Shown here piece after piece: positions 1-10,262 of a stretch of DNA of 64,000 nt. The number at the start of each line of letters is the position of its first letter. Within the stretch, counting starts at the first letter, position 1. A program made the position numbers and the translations under genes. The DNA comes from Aphrophora alni (Eukaryota; Arthropoda; Insecta; Hemiptera; Aphrophoridae), in contig OY740777.1 in assembly GCA_963513935.1 (NCBI GenBank), forward strand, positions 12,945,092-13,009,091, in the 5' to 3' direction. Under the pieces are notes generated by a model that saw nothing but the letters and a program-made list of their open reading frames with translations, searched no databases and was not told the origin of the DNA.

Positions 1-2100
1 CGTTCCCTAGTACCCCTTTATTTGTTCCATATTCTTTATCCTACATTACCAATATTGTAATATGTAGATAACCATAAACTTGAGGAAAGTTTGTACTTGA
101 AGGTAGACGTACAAATTTAGTAGGAATGATACCATTAGTCAGTCTGTCTTAGGTCTGTTATAGTGTGTAGTACAATACAGTCCAAATGTATGGATCGAAT
201 TTAATCAAAAAAATTATTTGAGTAGATTTCGGGATATTTCTTTTTTAATAACTCAAAATTAGCTACTATAATATAAAAATACATAATTGCGATTTTTTAA
301 AAATCGGTTATAACGATTTTATTAAAATTTTATTCAAGTGTAATCGCTAAATACCCAAAAGAAAGTATTGGTTACCTTCTCTTAGAGAATAATGGTTCTT
401 GAGTTATTGATAAAAACGAGAATAAATCAGTCACAGAACTTTTATAAAATGCTTAATTTCTCTTCAGTGAAATATGGTGATTAATAATCCTAATCCATGT
501 ACAAAATTGTTTAAATATAAAAATATTTAGTTTATTGTCACTTTTTGAGTGATAAGTGAAAACGACATTTATATTGGCAATTTCTTTTTAGTTTTTATTT
601 GGTTTTGGGGATAGATAGTTTATGCAATGTTTTCATACGATATATTTTTATCAATCTAGTAGTATAATAAATATTGAATTTTTATCGAAATTGTATAAAA
701 ACTTAATTTTTTGTTTTTGTCTTCATTTGTGACGATCGTATAATTTATGTTGTTTAATGTAGTTAGGTTTGTCATCGATTTTTAAGTCAACAAATGAAAT
801 CTGTTTGCTGGTACAATAGATTGTTGTAAATATAATAAACTGTGACATACACTAATTGAGTAGTTATAATAAAACAAGAAACATTTTTTACACTAAACTA
901 ATAAAATGTCTTAAAATGGAATAAAAATACAATATTTCCACACTTTTATTTGTACTTTTACAATAATCGTTGCCCCTTGTAAATTTATCAAGAATAATAG
1001 AGTGGCTTTTTACGTTTTCAGTTATATGTGGTATAGAGAAAGTTATGAGAAGGGGAAAATTGGTGGTTTTCGGAAAAATATCCATTCTGAGGTCCTAACA
1101 GTTCTAAAGTGTGGTTTTGTAATTTGGATTTGGGGTATATTATTTACCTCAACAGCCCAAACTAGTCGACCAATTTACCCAAATTTGGTATCAATTAAGT
1201 TTTATAATTAATATATGAAATTTCATCATTATTATTCTATAAGTCAAAATTTCAGTGTGGTAACTCTAGTAAGAATAAAATATATATTTAATTGTCGTTT
1301 TTGATCAAATTTTTTTCACGTCTATCTTTTGAGGACAAAAAAAAACCATATGAATCGCTATATTTCCAAAAATACCGAATTATCGATAAAAATCAAAAAT
1401 TTAGCCATAGACTGTTATAAACGTCAACATTTCACAAAATCCGGTTTTGATGAATTTTTAATTAAAAGTGTGGTTTAATAATCAACAACCTTGTGTACAA
1501 TCGCAAATAAAAAAACGACAAAAAATAAATCACCGCCAACTATCAAACTGACATTTCGGTAACCAATAGTTTCTATTTTGTTTTAGAAATTGGTGATTGA
1601 CAAATTTTTTTCATTTTTGTTTACTTGAAATACTTTTTAAAAATTTTGTAATTTTATCAAACACTCATTATATATCAAATAGAAATCTAGAATCGTAAAT
1701 TCTTCTGTTTTAAAAGCAACGCATTAAAAATACATAGAAGAAGTAGTTGTTTTAAAAAATATGATAATTCATTTGGAAACTGGCCTAATATCTAGTGAAT
1801 AATATATTATACAAATACTGGGAGACGTTTTATAGTATCACATTAATTTCCAATCATACGATCGTTAAAAAACGTTTAGCACTGAATGGGACTTATCGCG
1901 TTTAGAACGAGGAAGGAAGCTATTTGAAAGGAGTGGGGGTGTATTTATTTTTAATTTCGTAATCTTACTATATTAATCAAATAACTAATTTTAAAACAAC
2001 AAATAATATGTCTCATATTTAATAATCAATAATACAAATAAATATATTTTATTTATAAACAGAGTAATTCAAAATTGTATCGAAATATTTTAGATGATTC
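1..2100. other. AT-rich background with one degenerate repeat copy
   Basis: I see no convincing gene here. The two 65-69 codon open frames near 0.9-1.2 kb overlap on opposite strands and have no recognisable domain. Positions 290-430 resemble a degenerate interspersed family seen also near 24.9, 32.7, 44.3, 56.9 and 58.7 kb (shared words such as TTTTATTCAAGTGTA and GTATTGGTTACC). Confidence 0.5.
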
Positions 2101-2104
2101 TAGA

Positions 2105-2238
2105 GATAAAAATAATTAAAATAAAACTCGAACACAAGATCTCACAAAAATTACGTTTACTTATTCAAACGCGTTTCAACGACAAAGACGCCATCAACAG
2201 TAATATATGAGCTCCTATAACTAAACTATAACTAACTT
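2105..2238 (-). repeat. Degenerate hammerhead-bearing repeat fragment
   Basis: On the minus strand this segment carries GAAACGCGTTTG (RC of 2169-2180), preceded by a weak hairpin and by CTGTTGATGG (RC of 2191-2200). The expected CTGANGA is therefore damaged to CTGTTGA. Flanking words (CGAACACAAGATCTCAC at 2130 and TAACTAAACTATAACTAAC at 2218) recur at 56.3-56.4 kb beside a better motif, so this is a decayed copy of the same family, directly adjoining the foldback at 2239. Confidence 0.5.
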
Positions 2239-2509
2239 TAATAATTTGAATTTGCCCCTAACCACAATCACTGGAACTTAATATAGCGCAATTATCTGAT
2301 TGATTGTTTTTTATTAATAGAATTTTATTTTAGTAATAGATATGTAAGGTTAGATTTAGTTTATAAGCTAGACCCTCCGATGATGATAACCATGTTATCG
2401 AAATGTACATCAGGGCGTTAAGTGGATATAATTAATAAAAAACAATCAATCAGATAATTGTGTTTATTAAGTTCCAGTGATTGTGGTTAGGGGCAAATTC
2501 AAATTATTA
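2239..2509. mobile_element. Foldback element 1 (80-bp inverted arms)
   Basis: Two arms, 2239-2318 and 2431-2509, are nearly perfect reverse complements. They share TTTGCCCCTAACCACAATC on the left and its complement on the right, and both contain ATCTGATTGATTG-type sequence toward the centre. The 112-bp spacer holds a hammerhead-like motif at 2373-2415. The right arm is followed at 2512-2532 by a tail (TCACCACAGTGCTC) that recurs after the foldbacks at 7.3 and 8.1 kb but has no mirror on the left, so the element is polar. No coding capacity is visible. Probably a non-autonomous derivative of a Penelope-like retroelement; a MITE with a captured motif is the alternative. Confidence 0.7.
2373..2415 (+). 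ncRNA. Hammerhead-like ribozyme motif in foldback 1
   Basis: Seen in order: CCCT (stem I, 2373-2376), CCGATGA (2377-2383; the canonical core is CTGANGA, so the conserved U4 is C here), an extra T at 2384, GATAAC and GTTATC pairing as six perfect base pairs around the loop CAT (2385-2399), GAAA (2400-2403), the palindrome ATGTACAT (2403-2410), C at position 17 (2411), and AGGG (2412-2415), which pairs with CCCT. Stem I is therefore 4 bp and helix III would need a second molecule. The U4 change would probably weaken or abolish cleavage. Confidence 0.55.
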
Positions 2510-2519
2510 TTGTGAATTT

Positions 2520-4330
2520 CACCACAGTGCTCAACAAGATTGTATCTTATAACTAACTTAGTTTGCCTATAGTCTAGTTAGATATATTTTAGTGTTTTCA
2601 AAGAATAAAGCGTAAACAGGTCATAAAAGAACACTTGTAACCTATATATTCGTGATAATAACACTCAATAAATCAACAATAGTGACATCAACATTTATCA
2701 AAACATCTCAATAAGCGACAGGTAAAGTTATGTTTAAATGTAGGTGGAAGACATTTATTTCTATTTCACCAATTTTTCAGCCAATTTAAACTAATTTCAG
2801 AGTCAAAGGAATTTAAACTATTAAACAATCGGTGAAGGTTCTACGCCAGTACAAACAGATAACACATCACCATAGCAACCGAAACAATGATATTCATATA
2901 TTTTGAATCATTCAGACTTTGTCCTGAGATTTCATGCAATATGTGTATATATAATTAATATTTAATGTTAAATTAAAAGTTTAAAGATTTTCTAGGATCA
3001 ATTTTTATAATAGAACTTATTATTTTAAAATAGTATGATATAAAATAAAACATAATGTATATAGATTTCAAATATTATCTACAAGTGGGACATTGACTTC
3101 TGGGCGTCTATCCAAGACATCTAATCTAACATTTTAAGCATTGTAATGTTATAGTTTACTATATATACACTTTACGATTAATTGCCGTTCGTGGACCCTG
3201 GAGACTTCAATGCTCAAAACATATAATAGAAGTTCAATTGAAGAAGTATTGAATGTCGAGACAGAACAGGTGGCGATATTTCATCTCACTTCGTTATTTT
3301 CATCAGGAGTCTCATTTAGGGTTTCCATGAGGTCGATATATCACTGTATCAAGGACAGGTGAATTAAGATAATGGCTTGGAGGTTCAAGGACCTGTAAAA
3401 CAGGTTGTCAAAATTCCAGTACGGTGACAGTCTACGTACACGAATATTAAGGTTGAGTAAGATAATACTGGATAATTTATAAAAGAAAAATGGCGTCTGT
3501 TTTTTGTGTATTTAATCAGCAATAAGCTTCGCAAGCCAACCCCCAGTGCTCACCGGGTTTGCGAACTACTGGTCAGCTATTAGGATTAAGTGTAAATGGA
3601 AATGAGACTTTCATATTAATAAAACTTGTGTTATAAAATATATTTAGTTACAATTAAAAAAAAAAAAAAATTTAAAAAATCATTATAAATCGGATATTAC
3701 TTTTAGAGAATAAAATGATTCACAAGAAAAAGGAACGATGACGTGGTAATTAATGACTCGGTGAAAACTTAAAAAGCAATAGTTTTTATTTTAAACAGGG
3801 GAAATAAAATTTTAAATCTTAGATAGTTTCCGACATGAATCCAATTGAGACCCTCAATAAAAACTTGATTTGATATGAAGTGTAATAAATTAATAGATGA
3901 TCAAACAATGTGGTGGATTTTACAAATTGAAAACACTAAATCCCGTACCAAATTTGTTGACATTGAATATTTTATAGGGGTATAAACGTTAAAAACTGTT
4001 TAACTATTCAATGAATATGTGTTTCTCGCTGACAGTTAGCCTGAAGTCGCATGGTGAATGGAAAAAGGTTATTTTGAAATGGTTTTTCGCAGAATAATGT
4101 AAATATTTTGTAAACCCTAACGCTCACTCTTTTAATTTAAATTTGTGGTTTTGAGATTCACGTATTAAGTTTCTATTATCAATAAATGGTGTGAAAAAAT
4201 TGCAAACAGACTTATTTACTGACTATCTAAAAATACCTTCGCCACCAAACAAATAAAGTTCTGTAGTTGTTACTAAAAAAACATATAATTAACTATGGAC
4301 ACTTTTTTAGATAATGTAAATTATTTTAAC

Positions 4331-4335
<5 letters not shown>
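2520..4335. other. AT-rich background, no gene seen
   Basis: Low-complexity and unique AT-rich DNA, including an A run near 3657-3670. The slightly more GC-rich stretch 3520-3600 holds no open frame of note. Nothing else can be supported. Confidence 0.5.

Positions 4336-4398
<63 letters not shown>
4336..4398. repeat. (TA)n microsatellite
   Basis: About 31 uninterrupted TA dinucleotides. The 65-codon open frame across it is an artefact (an Ile-Tyr run). Confidence 0.97.
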
Positions 4399-4404
<6 letters not shown>

Positions 4405-6640
4405 GACCCATTTTTTACTGTTTAAAGTTTTATATACCAATTCCTCCAGAACTATAATATCTTTTTACTTTCGATTTTCCACACTGGTTTGAGTCAAAAA
4501 TCTTCATATTTAAATAAAATTTGAAAGAAATCGGTAGTGCTGTTTTAGTGAATTACGTATTATTATCAGATGATTTTTAATTTTTAACTTACGTTCAAAC
4601 ATATTTGGAGAGTTAAAGACAAATATTTTTGTTTGTGTCTTTAGAGGCTGACCTTAAACAAAATTTTATCCAAATCCTTAAAACCGATTAAAAAAAAGCT
4701 AATTTTGTGTTTTTCTTTCTTTTGGAAGCTGCTCATAATTTTTCACACGGATTCAAAATCCATTTTTTTTTAAATATTCTGGAACCATCCTTGATGATTC
4801 ACATCGAATACACCCATAAAAAAAATTAACTTATGATTAACCATAACGAGAAAAGTGTAATAATAATAATAAAAAAAAATTATAATGTATTTTTATATAC
4901 TATACTACTGAACTATAAAATGAATTGGGTGTGATGGCTTTGAAATTGAAGGCTTAGTTACATCGCTACTGAATCCCACGACACAGCCTTGGTTCAGTAG
5001 AAATAATTTATAAACTGTAACAAGTGAAAAATGAAACGACAACATGTTGGTACGTATTTGTAAAACTTGATTGTTTCATTACCATTTGATATTCTATAAG
5101 TTTTGCGTATTAGTATTAAAGTATTATTACCTAAGATATTTACAAACGGTTGTGCTCAGTAAATACTTCTCATCAAAATTTAAACTTCACTAATAAGATT
5201 ACGATATTATAAATTCTAGAAATTTGTATGACTGGTATAGGTGTGTACGTCACAAAATCACATAATTATGCACGCGTATACAAATAAATGTCAGCCTTAT
5301 ACATTTATACACAAATATTCTCCTCTACAGGAATAATAAAATAACAGCCACAACGGTGGAGAACAAGAGAAAATATTTGTATAAAATATAAAGAAGTTGT
5401 TCCACCGTTGGCATAAGAGTGTTTCTTCTCGTACATCTCAGTGTTTTCACGGAATTTTAAACATAAAATCCTACTTTTATATTCAAACTGTGAGGTTTTA
5501 GGGTAACATTTCCCCTTATTTTTTTTCTCTCTCTCTCGGACTAAAAGCAAGAAATGTAAAAACTCGCTAAGAGCACCTACACACGGATACAAAATGCAAA
5601 ATGATGCCCTACGGAGAAACTGTGTAACGGCTATAAAACTTGGATGATTCACCTCACGCACGCTTCTCTACTGTTACCGTGTTTTTAAAAGTCTTGTAAA
5701 ACTAATTGAAAAGTTAAAGAGTGGGGAGGGGTGAATTATGATTATATTATTTATATTTTATCTCTGTCGCTATTTTAATCTGAAAATTCTGTAATTTGAA
5801 CGAGAATTATTAATAAAAAATAGTAAATAATTTTGTAGGTGATAATTGATCAAGCGGAGAGAGTGATTGTTCACTCTTTGACATTTTATTTATAGGTTAG
5901 TTGTGTGTTACTGTCACACGTACCAATTATGAAGTTAAAAACTAAAATCCATTGATATAAGGTAACAAGTTTTTTCCGTTTTAATCAAATTCTAATTTTA
6001 TTAAAAATCAATTACTAACAATATTTATAATTAGTAACAATATTTTACTATAATTCTAAATCCAAGCAAAACGTATCGGCCGCTATTTTGCTAACAACGT
6101 AGGTTAGCGAGTTACAAAAAATGGAAAAAATCTACATTGATCTGTTTAAAAGGAGAAATTTCTCAACGTCAGGTCTACCAACGATCAAATTTTTGTTATT
6201 AATGACACAAACAACCGTGTAATAAAAATAAAATTAGTGTTCTGCCATAATTAGTAACTAATGTGAATCTTTACCTAAATTATTCAAGAAAATAAGATTT
6301 AGTTCAACGCTAGTTTGTGGAAAGAAAAAAACTAGCTTTGTTTCTATTTAAATATAGAAATAGCATAGAAATATTGAATTTCTATTACAAAAAGTTGAGA
6401 TTCTTTATATTAAACTATATCCCATTAGAAATAAACTCGGAAATATTAGTAATAAAGTAATGTACTTTTTAGATTCACTTAAAAGTAGGTTGGAATAAAG
6501 TTTTAGGATATTGCGATTTAAAATTTTATTTTTTTAATGTTACAAATGGGATGTGAGAAAGTTAAAACACTCCTTCTCAATAAATATTGTTAACTTTAGA
6601 ATTTGTGAGAAACTTAAGTTCTTTCGTACAACAAATTTTA
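4399..6640. other. AT-rich background
   Basis: Positions 4500-4840 resemble the degenerate interspersed family described at 24.9 kb (AAAATTTTATCC followed by AAAACCGATT). A 118-codon minus-strand open frame at 5305-5661 has no recognisable domain, contains a low-complexity Arg-Glu-Lys stretch from a CT-rich patch, and is probably chance. Confidence 0.4.
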
Positions 6641-6654
6641 AGAACTTCTACAAT

Positions 6655-6897
6655 CGAAAACCGACTTCGCCGGTAATTCCCTCCGGTAGCAAGTAGATAC
6701 TGGTACAATAAAACATAACAGAGCTGTCTCAGACGTAGACGCATGCGCACTGACGTCACATAATATATGTAACGAGTTGGCGTAATTAAATTGAACCCAG
6801 ACATCCGCCATTATAACCAGCTACTGGAATAAATGTCTTTTATTTATCTTCTTCCGTTATGTCCAAAATGGAGCCTGACTAATGTGGAACAAGTTGG
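6655..6897 (+). promoter_or_regulatory. Candidate TATA-less promoter with NRF-1, CRE and YY1-like sites
   Basis: A GC-richer island in AT-rich DNA. It contains CGCATGCGCA (6740-6749), close to the NRF-1/Ewg consensus, directly followed by a perfect cAMP-response element TGACGTCA (6751-6758). CCGCCATTATAACC at 6806 and CCAAAATGGAG at 6863 resemble YY1-type elements. TTGGGTGAGG at 6894 could be a splice donor ending a plus-strand exon at 6897. Read on plus, ATGTCCAAAATGGAG at 6860 stops after 7 codons, so such an exon would be noncoding. A minus-strand gene starting at ATGGCGGATGTC (RC of 6804-6815) is the alternative. Site matches are seen directly; promoter function is inferred. Confidence 0.4.
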
Positions 6898-7096
6898 GTG
6901 AGGTAGAAAGTTTTGCTATATTGAAAAACGACTAAAAACTTCGTAGACTTAAGATTTTAAGGCGTTGGTGGATAATAAATAAACTTTGAAAAAAAATTAT
7001 TTAGCTTTAAAATTTGTTACTTCATTTTGATGAAAGGAAATTCCCCTAAACCACAATAAAACACTAACAACACAAAGAATAGTTATGTCTATTCTA

Positions 7097-7134
7097 CCTT
7101 ATGTACATTTCAATAGCACTGCTATAATCTTCAG
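7097..7134 (-). ncRNA. Hammerhead-like motif, left arm of foldback 2
   Basis: On the minus strand: CTGAAGA (intact core), an extra T, TATAGC and GCTATT pairing over five base pairs after an outer U-U mismatch, loop AGT, intact GAAA, the palindrome ATGTACAT, then A at position 17 and AGG. This is the better preserved of the two copies in this element. Stem I is poor (one pair). The self-complementary eight-base helix III block implies a dimer arrangement as proposed for Penelope hammerheads. Confidence 0.55.
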
Positions 7135-7203
7135 ATGTGAAATACACACTAACCTTAATAACTACAATTACTAGTATTACGACAATTAGTGTGTATTGCA
7201 CAT

Positions 7204-7241
7204 CTGAAGATGATAGCAGTACTATTGAATTGTACATAAGG
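7204..7241 (+). ncRNA. Damaged hammerhead-like motif, right arm of foldback 2
   Basis: CTGAAGA (7204-7210), an extra T, GATAG/CTATT stem II, then GAAT instead of GAAA (7227-7230). The A-to-T change at 7230 also breaks the palindrome (TTGTACAT instead of ATGTACAT). Probably inactive; the mirror copy at 7097-7134 keeps the consensus. Confidence 0.5.
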
Positions 7242-7312
7242 TAGAATAACTATAACTATACAGTCTTAGTGTTGTTAGTGTTTTATTGTGGTTTTGGGGA
7301 GTTTTCTTTCAT

Positions 7313-7964
7313 TGTATATTCACCAGAGTGATCTAGTGTTTTATACTTCATTTTGGATACAATTTAGAATCTCCATTTAAGTTTTATTCAATCATATTTT
7401 TAAACAGCTCCAAAACTATACATTACAAGATTATTTAAAACAAAATAAACCCTTTTCCATTTAATGGCTATTCAGTCTAAACCAAGTCAAGCCGTTGTTT
7501 ATCTTTTATACATAATTTTAAATATCTAAATTCTTAATAATCACAGTTACATAATATAAAGCTAGTCGTTAAAGCAAATTGATTGATTAATTCCTTAATT
7601 TTGTGTTTATTTTAATAAAGTTTGTTTTATTTTAAAAACAAATTTGTTTTATGAAAATCTTTTTGTCTTTTATGCCTGAATAATGTATGTTTTGCACATC
7701 TTTATTACAGATCAAGCACCGATTTGTTGTGTCTTAGTTTATTTCTAAGTGTTATATTTTAAAGTTTTGCAACACTTAAAAACAGGTTACACTTAAAGAG
7801 GATACTTAATTATTAAATGTATTTGTTAATATTTTGAAATTTAATGTACTTTTCAAACAAATTTTTTCGTCATAGTAATGCAACTGTATGCATATGAGAT
7901 AAAAGAGAAAACATTTAGTTTTAAATATGTATATAAACATACACACTTTTACATCGAATTAATC
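7313..7964. other. AT-rich spacer between foldbacks 2 and 3
   Basis: No open frame of note. Only the polar tail of foldback 2 at 7319-7338 is recognisable. Confidence 0.5.
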
Positions 7965-8145
7965 AAAACCTAAAAATAACACAAGTACACAAAACTGTAT
8001 AATACGTTTATATAACCTTATGTATATTTCGATAGCTCTGCTTGTAGTGTACCTTTGAAGATGATAGCAGAGCTTTCGAGATGTACATAAGGTAATATAA
8101 ACGCATTATACAGTTTTGTGTACTTGTGTTATTTTGTGGTTTGGG
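7965..8145. mobile_element. Foldback element 3 (about 78-bp inverted arms)
   Basis: The left arm 7965-8042 and right arm 8067-8145 are reverse complements sharing AACACAAGTACACAAAACTG and its mirror. The central loop is 24 bp. The right arm contains TTGTGGTTTGGGG and is followed at 8173-8191 by TCATCACAGTGCTCTAGTG, homologous to the tails of foldbacks 1 and 2. The internal motif at 8052-8093 is a decayed hammerhead. The left arm starts inside stem II, so only the GAAA half of the ribozyme is duplicated there. Confidence 0.75.
8052..8093 (+). ncRNA. Decayed hammerhead-like motif in foldback 3
   Basis: CCT (8052-8054), TTGAAGA (8055-8061; C3 changed to T), an extra T at 8062, GATAGC with loop AGA and GCTTTC (one mismatch), GAGA in place of GAAA (8078-8081), palindrome ATGTACAT (8081-8088), A17 and AGG pairing with CCT. 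Loss of C3 and A14 should inactivate it. Overall order and stem I are still recognisable. Confidence 0.5.
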
Positions 8146-8192
8146 GTTTTTCCTTGTTGATATAAGTTACAGTCATCACAGTGCTCTAGTGA

Positions 8193-10169
8193 TTTGTTTA
8201 ACACACAGTTATACATCGAATAAATAATTAAAATTTAGAACAAAAATTATTTTATGTTTATTATGTAACTGTTACTAATCATGTGATTAAAATAATTTTT
8301 AACAAAATAAAAAAGAAAAGCCAAATCGATTCCTTGTATGGAATAATAACAATACCAAAATATTTTTGAAATAAAACATTTTGGGTAATCAATTTATATT
8401 TTTCAATTTTCCAATTTGATATATATATTTGGTAGTAATAAAAACATAGAGTATACAAAAAAAGCTGTTTAATATTTGGTCACAATTAGTTGTGCTTCCC
8501 TCTGTGTTCGTTTTACGAAACATCTGTTTGAATTAATATCTTATAAAATATTTCAAAAAACGTTTTGGAATGGACACACTAAATTTTCAGAAGTTGTTAG
8601 AAATACTTTTGTGTTTAGAGTAAAATATAATCAAGTAGTCAAAATAATAATAATAATAAAAATTTAATAATTTCATAAAAAAAATTGAAAGAATAAAATA
8701 TTTTAAAAGAATAATAATTTATCAAAATATAGTACGTTTTAGAGTAGCCTAAACAGGTTTCATTAATTTGAACATCAAAAAGTTTCATATTTTTTGAAAT
8801 TTGTAAAATAGCAAATAAAGTAATTATGCAAAAGTAATAGGGCCTAAACTAAATAATGTAAATCATATTTTGAAAATAATTATAACCAAACTATTTTCTT
8901 GCTTAATATAATTGACAAGTGTAACCACAAAACTGTGATAATTTAGTTTTTTTAGCATTAAAAATGAGAACACCAAACATTATAGACATTTTCACCGAAA
9001 ACCATGGCAAAAGTAAAACTAATACCCCAGAAACGTCAAAAACTAAAATGGCACATTAAATACCAGACCCAATACTGAATTCGGAAATAAACTTTCCGTC
9101 AATTATTTCACACTTTTACTTACAAGACACTCGGAGATTTTAACGCGATAAGAATGAGTAGATAAAACCCATATCAGATTATTAAAGACCAAGAAGGTTA
9201 CTCTTTAACCGTGTATGTAAATTACTTAAACTGTGATTTTAAAGAGATAAGAATTGTCGTAAAAATCACAACTTACTCTTTAAATGATTCGTCACACAAT
9301 CTAAGCAACTAATCTTTTAGTTAATCCTTGAATAATCTTTCTTATAAATATTGTAAACTCTAAAAAGTACTTTATAACACTGGATCTGCCAAAAAAAGAA
9401 TAAAAAACATGCAAACTTTACAGCCTTTGCCGTGCTGTAAGATGTATACAAGATATTATGCTACTCTGTATGGAACTGGTTTTAGACAGGTAATACGTTA
9501 TGAAAATGTATTTAATATATAATAGAAAATAATTTAGACAAAACACACAATTTGTGTATATCGTAGTCTATTAGGCATAGTTTTAATATTATGGGTAGTA
9601 TTTCATTATTTCATAACAAAGTGTGATGGACCTTTAGATCCTTAAATATTAACTATATTTATCCTTAAAATATCCCATACATCATTCACAAACGCTCGGT
9701 GGTACTAATATAATATTAAATTCATTTAAACTTCAACTATGGCTGTCTTTTTAAATTTTTAATATTTTCAATATTTAAAAAAAATTTCAAAAATTGAATT
9801 TACTAAATTTTAAATTAAACTACTGTCAAAATAAACCAAAACTTTATAATAATTAAAAAGTTTCATATTGCTTTAACCTTAAAAATAACATGTAGTACAA
9901 TAATTGCTGATCTTAATTATTAAAGTGTTTAACACTGACTGTTGTTACAAGCTATTATTATTACTTGTTTACGCGTTTAATAGGATATTTTTTAAAATAT
10001 AAATAATAAAGATACAACAATAATACAGGGTTCTTAAATATATTATATAAAGTTTTGTAAAAGCAACCCCCACGAGTCATAAACCCCAATTACAAGGCCG
10101 TCATTACTCCTTGTAAACTATAGATAGCCGTGTCATAAATAGGTTACATAATTATTTAAACTTCCAAAT

Positions 10170-10171
<2 letters not shown>
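8193..10171. other. AT-rich background, no gene seen
   Basis: The 63-codon open frame at 8476-8667 ends in an Ile run made by (AAT)n and has no domain. A small hairpin at 9418-9445 (TTACAGC/GCTGTAA) is too short to call. Nothing else is supported. Confidence 0.45.
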
Positions 10172-10261
<90 letters not shown>

Positions 10262-10262
10262 T
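10172..10262. repeat. (CA)n microsatellite
   Basis: About 44 CA dinucleotides with two interruptions near the 3' end (CAAACA, CTCACA). Confidence 0.97.

Larger units (their letters stand above)
7030..7312. mobile_element. Foldback element 2 (about 125-bp inverted arms)
   Basis: The left arm 7030-7152 and right arm 7186-7312 are reverse complements with scattered mismatches and a 33-bp loop. Outer ends read CCCTAAACCACAATAAAAC and its complement, related to the CCCTAACCACAATC word of foldback 1. Each arm carries a hammerhead-like motif (7097-7134 minus, 7204-7241 plus). The right arm is followed by TTCACCAGAGTGATCTAGTG (7319-7338), the polar tail seen after the other two foldbacks. No protein is encoded. 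Likely a non-autonomous Penelope-derived element in head-to-head arrangement. Confidence 0.75.

Noticed and set aside
5305..5661. A 118-codon minus-strand gene
   Set aside because: No domain, a low-complexity charged stretch from CT-rich DNA, and no promoter or splice signals.
9418..9445. Short hairpin as a microRNA candidate
   Set aside because: The stem is only about seven pairs, far too short for a precursor.
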